This document shows positions 24,413 through 31,904 of a stretch of DNA of 54,313 nucleotides, piece by piece. Where the stretch lies: NCBI GenBank assembly GCA_016871355.1, contig VFZC01000018.1, positions 1 through 54,313 on the forward strand, written 5' to 3'. The notes beneath the pieces are model-generated. The model did not search any database. It was not told the DNA's origin and worked only from the letters and a program-made list of their open reading frames with translations. Position 1 is the stretch's first letter, and each line of letters opens with the position of its first letter. A program made the position numbers and the translations under genes. The DNA comes from Actinomycetota bacterium. Its GTDB lineage: Bacteria; Actinomycetota; Acidimicrobiia; Acidimicrobiales; Ilumatobacteraceae.

Positions 24413-25690
24413 CTACGGCTTGCCGATGGCTGGTTCGTGAGCGTGGGCGGAGAACTCGGTGTGCGCGAGTTTCCACATCACGTCGAGCAGGATGTCGGTT
24501 CCCTCGACCAGGTCGGCTGGATCGGTGAACTCGGCCGGATTGTGGCTGATACCGAGGTGTGACTGGGTGAAGATCATCGCGCTGGGGCAGACCCGGGCGA
24601 GCATCTGCGCGTCGTGTCCGGCTCCGGACGGGAGTCGCATGTTCGAGTGGCCTCGTTCGTCGATCACCGTCTCGATGAGGTCGACGACACGATTGTCGAA
24701 CACGACGGGTTCGAAGCGAGCCAGGCGCCGAGTCGAGATCGTCACTCCTTCGTCGGCCGCGACCTGAGCGAGGAAATCGGTGATCTCGGTCTCGGCCCGT
24801 CGCAGCGTCGACTCGTCGGTGTTGCGCACGTCGAGAGTGAGCGTGGCCGAGCGGGGAACCACGTTCACCAAATTGGGGACGAGGTCGATCTTGCCCACCG
24901 TGCACACCTGGTCGCCCCCGTATCGCGTCGCGAGATCGCGCAGGAAGACCACGATGCGTCCCGCGACCAGGGCGGGATCGTGTCGCAACGACATCGGCGT
25001 GGTTCCGGCGTGATTGCTCTGACCGGTGATGGCGACTTCCTGCCAGGAGATCCCTTGTACGCCCGTCACCGTTCCGAAACGCTTGTCGTCGGCCTCAAGG
25101 CGAGGACCTTGTTCGATGTGCAGCTCGACGAACGCGTGGGGCGCCGCCGAGGGGCACGGGTGAGAGCCGGCGTAACCAATGCGTTCGAGTTCGTCACCGA
25201 GGCGCGGTCCGTCGATGGCCGGTGCATCGAGTGCTTCTTCCACCGACATCCCGCCCACGTAGACGAGCGAGCCGAGCATGTCGGGTTGGAAGCGGGCGCC
25301 TTCTTCGTTGGTGAAGAACGCGACGGCGAGCGGTCGCGGGGGAGTCAGGCCGGCTTGCATCAGGGTTTCGATCACTTCGATACCGGCCAGGACTCCGAGG
25401 TTGCCGTCGTACCGTCCTCCGGTGCGCACGGTGTCGATGTGCGAACCGGTCATCACCGGCTGGCCCCGACCGACCGACCAGGTGCCCACCACGTTGCCCA
25501 CGGCGTCGACCACGACGTCGAGGCCGAGGTCGCGCATCCAGGTCACGACGAGATCTCGACCATCGCGATCGGCGTCGGAGAGAGCCAAACGGCACGAGCC
25601 ACCGCCGTCGATGGGTCCGATCCGGGCCAACTCGTCGAGGCGCGCCAACAGGCGCGCTCCGGACACTCGGACCCCTCCCAGTGACGTCAC
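24413..25690 (-). CDS. M20-family ureido hydrolase (HyuC / allantoate amidohydrolase / beta-ureidopropionase type)
   Basis: A 425-aa zinc/manganese peptidase-fold amidohydrolase. Metal ligands are visible in GSHIDTV (His84), GRYDGNLGVLAG (Asp95), the NEEG pair (Glu129/130), ELHIEQGP and ISHNPAE near the C-terminus. The dimerisation-domain signature NHAGTTPM is present. Family members remove the carbamoyl group from N-carbamoyl-L-amino acids or beta-alanine, or attack allantoate; these cannot be told apart by eye. It heads the second operon, with GTG 25690 supported by a leaderless -10 box. The operator motif shared with the LLM operon overlaps that box. Confidence 0.9.
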   Translation of the reverse strand: MTSLGGVRVSGARLLARLDELARIGPIDGGGSCRLALSDADRDGRDLVVTWMRDLGLDVVVDAVGNVVGTWSVGRGQPVMTGSHIDTVRTGGRYDGNLGVLAGIEVIETLMQAGLTPPRPLAVAFFTNEEGARFQPDMLGSLVYVGGMSVEEALDAPAIDGPRLGDELERIGYAGSHPCPSAAPHAFVELHIEQGPRLEADDKRFGTVTGVQGISWQEVAITGQSNHAGTTPMSLRHDPALVAGRIVVFLRDLATRYGGDQVCTVGKIDLVPNLVNVVPRSATLTLDVRNTDESTLRRAETEITDFLAQVAADEGVTISTRRLARFEPVVFDNRVVDLIETVIDERGHSNMRLPSGAGHDAQMLARVCPSAMIFTQSHLGISHNPAEFTDPADLVEGTDILLDVMWKLAHTEFSAHAHEPAIGKP

Positions 25691-25696
25691 GGGACG

Positions 25697-25702
25697 AGTT
25701 TA
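25697..25702 (-). promoter_or_regulatory. -10 box of a leaderless promoter (ureido hydrolase operon)
   Basis: TAAACT on the minus strand, then 6 bases, then GTG 25690. It overlaps operator copy 2, so a bound regulator would block RNA polymerase. Confidence 0.6.
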
Positions 25703-25713
25703 CAATTTGTCAA
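25699..25713. promoter_or_regulatory. Operator candidate, copy 2 (TTTAC-N5-GTCAA)
   Basis: TTTACAATTTGTCAA can be read as two 7-base arms, TTTACAA and TTGTCAA, around a central T with one mismatch. It matches copy 1 (19769-19783) at 13 of 15 positions, and both are followed within a base by GAC. It overlaps the -10 box of the ureido hydrolase operon. Confidence 0.55.
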
Positions 25714-25762
25714 AGACGTCCCGACGGCCTTTGAACGGGCATAGTGGCGTGGTGGTGGGGCG

Positions 25763-26488
25763 ATGACCGGTTCGGAGATCGCCGTCATGTTGGTGGCGGT
25801 GTTGATCGCATCCACGGCTCAGTACACCGCCGGTTTCGGCTTCTCTCTGCTGAGCGTCCCGATCATGGCGCTGGCGCTCGAGACTCACGATGCGGTGATC
25901 GTGGCGACCTGGCTGGGCCTGATCACCAGCGGCTACCAGGCGATCGAGAGTCGCCGCGCCGTCGAGTGGGGCACGGCCCGCCGACTCCTGATCGGAACCC
26001 TCCTCGGTATCCCGCTGGGCCTGGTCGTCTTCACGCAAGTCGCCGAGTCGACTCTGCGACTCGTTCTCGGTGTCAGCGTTCTGTTGGCGACGGTCGTTCT
26101 GGCTCGCGATTTTCGGCTGACTCGTCCGGGAAATGGCCCCGAGTGGATCGCGGGAACCGTGAGTGGGGCGTTGGCATCTTCGTTGTCGACGAATGGCCCT
26201 CCCTTGGTGTTCGTTCTGCAGGCGCGTCGCATGCCGATCGTGACGTTTCGCGCGACCTTGAGTCTCGTGTTCACCGTGGCCAACATCGCGTCGTTGATCG
26301 GATTCTTCGTGACCGACGAACTGGACGCCGATGTAAGTGCTCGGAGCGCACTCGGGTTGCCGTGCCTCGTGATGGGCGTGGCCGTCGGATCGTGTCTGCG
26401 GAAACGAGTCACCGAGGACAGCGCCCGCCATGTGGTGATCGGACTGCTGGCTCTGGCCGGGGTGTCGGCGGTGATCGCCGCGCTGTGA
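25763..26488 (+). CDS. TauE/SafE-family membrane anion exporter
   Basis: A 241-aa integral membrane protein with about eight hydrophobic segments. The repeated motif pattern of the sulfite exporter TauE/SafE family is visible (AQYTAGFGFSLLSVPIMAL in the first half, STNGPPLVFVLQAR in the second). Members move sulfite, sulfoacetate or other organic anions across the membrane. It diverges from the ureido hydrolase operon across a 72-bp region and may export or import an anion of that pathway; this is inference. CATAGT at 25740-25745 is a possible -10, and GGTGGGG precedes ATG 25763. Confidence 0.88.
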   Translation: MTGSEIAVMLVAVLIASTAQYTAGFGFSLLSVPIMALALETHDAVIVATWLGLITSGYQAIESRRAVEWGTARRLLIGTLLGIPLGLVVFTQVAESTLRLVLGVSVLLATVVLARDFRLTRPGNGPEWIAGTVSGALASSLSTNGPPLVFVLQARRMPIVTFRATLSLVFTVANIASLIGFFVTDELDADVSARSALGLPCLVMGVAVGSCLRKRVTEDSARHVVIGLLALAGVSAVIAAL

Positions 26489-26529
26489 TCAGTTCTTCGG
26501 GATCAGTTCTTCGGGGTCAGTTGTTTCGG
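26487..26529. repeat. 14-bp tandem repeat between convergent genes
   Basis: GATCAGTTCTTCGG occurs twice head to tail (26487-26500, 26501-26514). A third diverged copy, GGTCAGTTGTTTCGG, follows at 515-529. The array fills the gap between the TauE and MBL stop codons. It does not form an obvious terminator hairpin. Confidence 0.6.
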
Positions 26530-26531
26530 CA

Positions 26532-27248
26532 TCAGCCGCCACCGAAGATCGTGAGCCACTGCTCCTTCGATTTCGGCTTCAGGACGAAATTGTGGCTCCG
26601 TACCTCTTGCAGGGTTTCGGAAGGTGGCGGCGAGTAACGATGTCCGGGATACACGATCGTGGTCGACGGCATCGCGTCGAGACGTTGAAGGCTCTCGAAC
26701 ATGTCGTCCGGATTGCTGCCGGGCAGGTCGGTGCGCCCGCAGCCGTCCAGGAACAAGGTGTCACCGGAGATCAAACAGCCGTGCACGTGAAAGCATTGGC
26801 TGCCCGGTGTGTGGCCTGGAGTGTGCACGAGGTCGATATCGACCGATCCGACGCGAACACTGTCGCCGGCCGTGTGGGCGCACAGATCGGTCTCCGTCAA
26901 ACCGGTCGTGCGTGTCACCCAGGGAACCTCGTTTTCGTTCACGTGAATCGGCACCTGAATGCGCTCGAGAAGGCGCGCGACACCTTCGATTCGGTAGCCC
27001 ATCATCGAACCGCCCACGTGGTCGGGGTGGTAGTGGGTGGCCAAGACGCCAGTGACTCGAAGACCATCGGCCTCCACGATGTCGACGAGATCGTCGACTC
27101 CGTACGCCGGATCGACGATGACGCATTCACCAGCGCGACGGTCACCGATCAGGTAGACGAAGTTGGCCATCTGAGTGGCCAACGGATCGCCCACGGCGAA
27201 ATCGTGACCCGAGAGCAGTTGGCGGAAGTAGAGGTCGTCGTCGGCCAT
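26532..27248 (-). CDS. MBL-fold metallo-hydrolase (glyoxalase II-like)
   Basis: A 238-aa metallo-beta-lactamase-fold protein. THYHPDHVGG (71-80) supplies His72, His74, Asp76 and His77, and later ligands are in HTPGHTPGSQCF, SGDTLFLDGCGRTDLPG and YPGHRYSP. The GRTDLPG block is typical of glyoxalase II / persulfide-dioxygenase-like hydrolases acting on thioesters or persulfides. ATG 27248 is set by a leaderless promoter shared back to back with the proA-like gene. It is not in an operon. The substrate is uncertain. Confidence 0.88.
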   Translation of the reverse strand: MADDDLYFRQLLSGHDFAVGDPLATQMANFVYLIGDRRAGECVIVDPAYGVDDLVDIVEADGLRVTGVLATHYHPDHVGGSMMGYRIEGVARLLERIQVPIHVNENEVPWVTRTTGLTETDLCAHTAGDSVRVGSVDIDLVHTPGHTPGSQCFHVHGCLISGDTLFLDGCGRTDLPGSNPDDMFESLQRLDAMPSTTIVYPGHRYSPPPSETLQEVRSHNFVLKPKSKEQWLTIFGGG

Positions 27249-27254
27249 CGGCCC

Positions 27255-27261
27255 TACGCTA
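27255..27261. promoter_or_regulatory. Symmetric bidirectional -10 element (TACGCTA)
   Basis: Read forward, TACGCT (27255-27260) lies 6 bases before GTG 27267 of the proA-like gene. Read on the minus strand, TAGCGT (27261-27256) lies 7 bases before ATG 27248 of the MBL gene. Both genes would be leaderless, and their start codons are only 18 bases apart. One AT-flanked element therefore seems to position polymerase in both directions. Confidence 0.6.
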
Positions 27262-27266
27262 ACCCC

Positions 27267-28727
27267 GTGTCGATCGAGCGTCTGACCAGACTGAGAGCCG
27301 GACAACTCGTCCCGTTCGGCGGTGACCAGGTGGCCGTGGTTTCGACCGAACTCGCCGCATCCTTCGTGGCCGGTGACCGATTGGTGGTCGTCCAGGAGAC
27401 GGGCGACCTGATCAGGATCCCGGCGTCGGTTTCGTCGCTCGTGGATGCGGCGGTGTCACGGGCGCGGGGAGCATTCAGCGAACTCGCGAGGGTGTCCGAC
27501 CAAAGTCTCGATCGCTTCTACGACGCGATGGCAGCCGCTTTGGCGGACGATCGCGTCATGTCGTCAGTACTTCACGCCAACCGGACCGACGTCGACGATG
27601 CGCAGACGCGTGGTCGCTCGACCACTCGCCTCGAACTCAGCGACAAGATGCGTCGAGACATGATCGAGGGCGTTCGACTGTGGAGGCACATCGACGTTCG
27701 GCGCGACGCATCGGTTTCGACGATCGAGCACGCAACCTGGTCGGTCGAGGAACGTCGGGCCCCACTGGGAGTGGTCGCGTTCGTGTTCGAAGGTCGACCC
27801 AACGTCTTCGCCGACGCGACCGGCGTCCTTCGAAGCGGGAACGCGGTCGTGTTCCGCATCGGAAGTGATGCTCTACGCACGGCCCGAGCTCTCATGGACG
27901 CCGTGGTTCGACCGTCCCTCGTCGCGGCGGGACTGCCCGAAGGTGCCGTGGTCCTCGTCGAATCGGCCGAACGTTCGGCTGGTCACGCTCTGTTCTCCGA
28001 CCGACGGGTCGCTCTGGCGGTCGCTCGCGGGAGCGGTGAAGCGGTGGCGCAACTCGGTGCAGTGGCTCGCCAAGCCGGAGTTCCCGTGAGTTTGCACGGG
28101 ACCGGGGGAGCGTGGATGGTGATCGCATCCGACGCCGACGCGTCGGTGATCGAAGCCGTTGTCGACGCCTCACTCGACCGCAAGGTCTGCAACACGCTGA
28201 ACGTCGCGTGCGTGATGCGCGATCGTCCCGAGCATCTCGCCGCCCTGTCGAGTGGTGTTCGGCGCGCGGCCGCGCGTCGCGCGGTTCGTCCGATCGTTCA
28301 CGTTCGTGCCGGCACGGTGCTCGACGCGGCCGACCTCGGTGAGGCCGACGTGATCGTCCATGACGACGACGTCTTCCTCGCTCACGAATACGAATGGGAC
28401 GAGCGGCCCGAGTTGGCCGTTCGATTGGTCGATTCCGTCGACGAGGCGGTCGGACTGTACAACGCGCACAGTCCTTGGTTCGTCGCCTCGCTCATCTCCG
28501 GCGACGACACCTCGTTCGAAGATTTCTACCGCAACGTCGAGGCACCCTTCGTCGGCGACGGGTTCACGCGGTGGGTCGACGGTCAGTACGCCCTGCGACG
28601 TCCTGAACTCGGTCTGTCGAACTGGCAGAGTGGACGCCTGTTCGGACGGGGCGGAATTCTGTCGGGAGACGGAGTGTTCGCCGTGCGTTACGTGGCTCGG
28701 CACAGCGATCCGACGCAGCGGCGCTGA
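27267..28727 (+). CDS. proA: Glutamate-5-semialdehyde dehydrogenase-like protein (ProA family)
   Basis: A 486-aa aldehyde-dehydrogenase-fold protein. ProA reduces gamma-glutamyl phosphate to glutamate semialdehyde in proline synthesis. Family marks are LGVVAFVFEGRPNVFADATGVLRSG, GLPEGAVVLVES, the catalytic region KVCNTLN (Cys308), VRLVDSVDEAVGLYNAHS and the ending RPELGLSNWQSGRLFGRGG. It is longer than the usual ~420 aa because of an N-terminal extension of about 60 residues, and several stretches diverge from canonical ProA. No proB lies beside it. It may be the housekeeping ProA of this lineage or a relative with another acyl-phosphate substrate. GTG 27267 is set by the leaderless promoter. 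Confidence 0.78.
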   Translation: MSIERLTRLRAGQLVPFGGDQVAVVSTELAASFVAGDRLVVVQETGDLIRIPASVSSLVDAAVSRARGAFSELARVSDQSLDRFYDAMAAALADDRVMSSVLHANRTDVDDAQTRGRSTTRLELSDKMRRDMIEGVRLWRHIDVRRDASVSTIEHATWSVEERRAPLGVVAFVFEGRPNVFADATGVLRSGNAVVFRIGSDALRTARALMDAVVRPSLVAAGLPEGAVVLVESAERSAGHALFSDRRVALAVARGSGEAVAQLGAVARQAGVPVSLHGTGGAWMVIASDADASVIEAVVDASLDRKVCNTLNVACVMRDRPEHLAALSSGVRRAAARRAVRPIVHVRAGTVLDAADLGEADVIVHDDDVFLAHEYEWDERPELAVRLVDSVDEAVGLYNAHSPWFVASLISGDDTSFEDFYRNVEAPFVGDGFTRWVDGQYALRRPELGLSNWQSGRLFGRGGILSGDGVFAVRYVARHSDPTQRR

Positions 28728-28728
28728 G

Positions 28729-30111
28729 TCAGCTGAGGAACGAGTCGACGATTCGTCCGGCCAGCTTCGCGCCCGGCCGGCTGGTGTCGCTCCATGTGGC
28801 GAGAGTGGCCAGTGAGTTGATGCCGATCCAGCGAAGAGGTTCGGGCTCCCACCGTCGTGAACGATGGCCGACGAACGGCACCCGAGTGAGTTCGGTGTCA
28901 TGGCCTGCGACGAGATCGGCCAGGATTCGGCCGACGAGATTGCTGGTGGCCACCCCATCGCCCACGTACGCGCCGCCCTTGAGCACGCCGGCGTCCGGGC
29001 CGACCGACATGGTCCAGTCGCGCGCGGCCGCCAGCGGTCCTCCCCAGTGGTGCGTGGTGGCGACGTCACGAAGCACGGGGAACATGTCGCGCAGTGTGTG
29101 TTCGAGCGCCTCCTTCGTCGGAATGTGTTGATCGAACGACGGCGAGATGCGACTTCCGTAGTGGTACGGCGCTCCGCGACCACCGAAGGCGATACGACCA
29201 TCGGCGGTTCGTTGTCCGTAGATCACCAGTCGCCGCAGATCGGCGAACGTCTCTCGTTCCGATAGACCGATTGCCGACCAGGTCGAATCGTCGAGGGGCT
29301 CGGTGGCGATCATCATCGAGTAGAGGGGAACCACGCGGCGCCGCTGCGACTTCCAACGGGTGGAGTACGCCTCGGTCGCCTGAATGACGTGTCGAGCCCG
29401 AACAGGACCGCGCGAGGTGTTCACGAGTCGAGAATCCAGATCGAGCGCGGCGGTGTGTTCGGCGATGAGGACTCCCCGTTGCCGCAGCGAACGGGCCAAG
29501 CCGGTCACCAAGTGGTAGGGCTGGATCGCGGCGCAGTCGGGATGGAACAGAGCACCGAGCAGGCGAGTGGTGTTGAGGCGTTGTCGCGCCGTGTCGGCAT
29601 CGAGGAGTTGCACCCGATCGCCCGCGAGTCCCCAACTGGACGCTTCACGCACCGAGTCGTGAGCGACCTGCATCTGACGTTGGTCTCGGATGGCGCCGAT
29701 GTAGCCACCCTTCTTGTAGCCGCAGTCGATTCCGAGGGAAGTGGCCTGTCGGCCGACCTCGTCGACGGTCTCGTACATCAGGTGCTGGAGACGAACGGCC
29801 TCCTCGCGCGATGACATCGCGGCGACTCGATCGAGTGACATCGGAAGAATCGACGAGCACCATCCGCCATTGCGACCACTGGCGCCGAATCCGACGTGGT
29901 TGGCTTCGACGACGAGGATGCTCGTGCTCGGGGACGCGATGTTCAGGTAGTGCGCGGTCCACAGTCCGGTGTAGCCCGCACCAACGATCACCACGTCGAC
30001 GTCGTTGGGCAGACGGATCGTGTCGTCGTCGGCGGTCCGACCTGGCGTCGCAACGCCGTCTTGCCACAAACAGGTCTCCACCGTGTCGACTGTAGGCGAC
30101 GAGGTGCTCAA
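28729..30111 (-). CDS. FAD-dependent oxidoreductase (DadA/DAO family)
   Basis: A 460-aa amine/amino-acid-oxidase-type flavoprotein. The dinucleotide fold VVIVGAGYTGLWTAHYL has GxGxxG at 44-49, followed by VVEANHVGFGASGRNGGW, the usual second signature of the glycine/sarcosine oxidase branch. The C-terminal KGGAYVGDGVATSNLVGRILADLV is the FAD-closing motif. The start is ambiguous. TTG 30111 overlaps the panC stop as TTGA, which favours coupling. GTG 30081 lies 7 bases after a TACAGT box (30089-30094) and would be leaderless. It probably oxidises a primary or secondary amine; the substrate is unknown. Confidence 0.87.
   Translation of the reverse strand: MSTSSPTVDTVETCLWQDGVATPGRTADDDTIRLPNDVDVVIVGAGYTGLWTAHYLNIASPSTSILVVEANHVGFGASGRNGGWCSSILPMSLDRVAAMSSREEAVRLQHLMYETVDEVGRQATSLGIDCGYKKGGYIGAIRDQRQMQVAHDSVREASSWGLAGDRVQLLDADTARQRLNTTRLLGALFHPDCAAIQPYHLVTGLARSLRQRGVLIAEHTAALDLDSRLVNTSRGPVRARHVIQATEAYSTRWKSQRRRVVPLYSMMIATEPLDDSTWSAIGLSERETFADLRRLVIYGQRTADGRIAFGGRGAPYHYGSRISPSFDQHIPTKEALEHTLRDMFPVLRDVATTHHWGGPLAAARDWTMSVGPDAGVLKGGAYVGDGVATSNLVGRILADLVAGHDTELTRVPFVGHRSRRWEPEPLRWIGINSLATLATWSDTSRPGAKLAGRIVDSFLS
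30089..30094 (-). promoter_or_regulatory. Candidate internal -10 box before the FAD oxidoreductase
   Basis: TACAGT on the minus strand, 7 bases before GTG 30081. It would give the oxidoreductase its own leaderless transcript, independent of panBC. Confidence 0.35.
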
Positions 30112-30980
30112 CCCAGAACGACGTTGTCGATCAGTCGGACGTCACCGACCGTGGCAGCGATGAGAACGACTACTGAACCGGTGTCGTTCGTTCGTTCGGA
30201 GAGCGTCGAAGGATCGACGACCGCGACGTAGTCGACATCGAGGTCGACGAGTTCGGCGGTGACGATGGCTTCGAGTTCGCCACGGCCACGGACGCCGGAT
30301 TGCCAAGCACTCGACGCGGCACGAAGCGATCGAGGTATCGCCAGCGCCTGAGTGCGGGCCAGCGGGTCGAGACGAACGTTTCTGCTCGAGAGAGCGAGGC
30401 CGTCATGATCGCGCACGGTTGGTGCGACATCGATGGTCACAGGAAGCCCGAGATCGATGGCCAGACGTTTGATCACGGCGACTTGTTGAAAATCCTTGGC
30501 GCCGAAAACCGCCACGTCGGGTCGAATGACCGAGAAGAGTTTGGTGACGACCGTGGCGACTCCATCGAAGTGTCCTGGGCGGTGCCGTCCCTCGTATGGT
30601 TCGGATACTCCGGACACGGTGACACGAGTGGCGAAGCCCGATGGGTACATGTGGTCGACTGATGGCGCCCAGACCAGATCGACGTTCGCGTCACGGCAGG
30701 CCGCGAGATCACGGTCGATATCGGATGGGTACTTCGCCAGGTCGGCCTTGTCGCCGAACTGAAGGGGATTGACGAAGATGGACACGACCACGCTCGCGCC
30801 GAGCGAGTGGGCGCGCTGAATGAGACTCACGTGTCCGTCGTGAAGAGCCCCCATCGTGGGAACCATGACGACCGGGCCATTCGGTCGGAGACGATCGGCC
30901 GCCAGCGACGCGTCGGCCGGCGAGTGAACGACTCGCACGACGTCAGTTGAACGAATGATCGAGATCGGGCCAGGTGCCAT
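30108..30980 (-). CDS. panC: Pantothenate synthetase
   Basis: PanC joins pantoate and beta-alanine with ATP to make pantothenate, the coenzyme A precursor. The 290-aa product has the nucleotidyl-transferase motif VPTMGALHDGHVSLI (His47, His50), SIFVNPLQFG, YEGRHRPGHFDGVATVV, FGAKDFQQ and LALSSRNVRL. ATG 30980 overlaps panB by 38 bases but gives the usual N-terminal IRSTDVVR strand. GTG 30938, four bases past the panB stop, is the alternative. It lies directly after panB, as in many bacteria. Confidence 0.95.
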   Translation of the reverse strand: MAPGPISIIRSTDVVRVVHSPADASLAADRLRPNGPVVMVPTMGALHDGHVSLIQRAHSLGASVVVSIFVNPLQFGDKADLAKYPSDIDRDLAACRDANVDLVWAPSVDHMYPSGFATRVTVSGVSEPYEGRHRPGHFDGVATVVTKLFSVIRPDVAVFGAKDFQQVAVIKRLAIDLGLPVTIDVAPTVRDHDGLALSSRNVRLDPLARTQALAIPRSLRAASSAWQSGVRGRGELEAIVTAELVDLDVDYVAVVDPSTLSERTNDTGSVVVLIAATVGDVRLIDNVVLG

Positions 30981-31758
30981 CACGAACCTCATCGACGAAC
31001 GAGGCGGTGGCGTCGATGACGGCGGTGCGCAGGTCGGCGTACTTCTTGGCGAAGCGGAAATCGGCCTCACAGAGCCCGAGTACGTCGTGCATTACGAGAA
31101 CTTGACCCGAGCAATGGGGACCAGCGCCGATACCGATCGTCGGAATGCTGACTTTGTCGGTGATCTCGGCCGCCAGGTCGAGCGGAACGCCTTCGATCAC
31201 GACCGCGCACGCACCGGATTGTTCGACGGCATGAGCATCCTCGAGAAGCCGCTCACGGCCGCCGGGCTCGTAACCAGCGGTGCGGCCCTGGACGCGGTGG
31301 CCACCCATACGGTGATAACTCTGCGGTGTGAGGCCGATGTGTCCGACCACCGGAATGTCGGCGGCGGTGATGGCGGCGATGGCCGAAGCGACGGTGACTC
31401 CACCTTCGAGCTTGACCGCCTCGGCGCCCTCCTTCATCAGGCGAATCGAGGACTCGACAGCCTGCTGAGCACTCGCTTGATACGAGCCGAAGGGGAGATC
31501 GCCCACGACGAGCGCCTTGGTCCGGGCACGAGCCACGCAGCGCACGTGATACGCCATTTCGTCGAGATCGACGGGAATGGTGTTGCGCTCACCTTGAACC
31601 ACCATGGCCAGCGAGTCGCCGACGAGGATCATGTCGACGCCCGCGAGATCGACGAGGCGCGCGAACGTGTAGTCGTACGCCGTGATCATCGAGATCCGAC
31701 GGCCGCCTTCCCGCCACGCAGCGAGGTCGGGCACGGTGACTTTCTTGCGCTCGGTCAT
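30943..31758 (-). CDS. panB: 3-methyl-2-oxobutanoate hydroxymethyltransferase
   Basis: PanB transfers a hydroxymethyl group from methylene-tetrahydrofolate to ketoisovalerate, the first committed step to pantothenate. It has 271 aa. MITAYDYTFARLVD, the metal site VGDSLAMV (Asp48), VVGDLPFGSYQ (Asp87), KLEGG (Glu118) and GHIGLTPQSYHRMGG are all canonical. A TAGGTT box on the minus strand about 20 bases before ATG 31758 may be the promoter. panB and panC form the core of a short operon that also includes the FAD oxidoreductase. Confidence 0.97.
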   Translation of the reverse strand: MTERKKVTVPDLAAWREGGRRISMITAYDYTFARLVDLAGVDMILVGDSLAMVVQGERNTIPVDLDEMAYHVRCVARARTKALVVGDLPFGSYQASAQQAVESSIRLMKEGAEAVKLEGGVTVASAIAAITAADIPVVGHIGLTPQSYHRMGGHRVQGRTAGYEPGGRERLLEDAHAVEQSGACAVVIEGVPLDLAAEITDKVSIPTIGIGAGPHCSGQVLVMHDVLGLCEADFRFAKKYADLRTAVIDATASFVDEVRDGTWPDLDHSFN

Positions 31759-31892
31759 GGGGGCCTCAGGGGGCAACCTAGCGATGGGGTCCGAGAGCGC
31801 CACTACCGGAAATCGGGGGTGTTGTGATTTCCGACTCAAGTCCGGCACCTATGCCTGACCGGGATCACGACCGGGATCACGACGGTTCTCCA

Positions 31893-31898
31893 TAGAGT
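31893..31898 (+). promoter_or_regulatory. -10 box of a leaderless promoter (acyltransferase)
   Basis: TAGAGT, then 6 bases, then GTG 31905. Just upstream, GACCGGGATCAC is repeated in tandem (31857-31868 and 31869-31880), in the position of a possible regulator site. Confidence 0.55.
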
Positions 31899-31904
31899 CA
31901 GCCC

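Noticed and set aside
31857-31880. Two-copy GACCGGGATCAC repeat as the start of a CRISPR or iteron array
   Set aside because: Only two adjacent copies without spacers; it is too short for either. No CRISPR-like array exists in the window.
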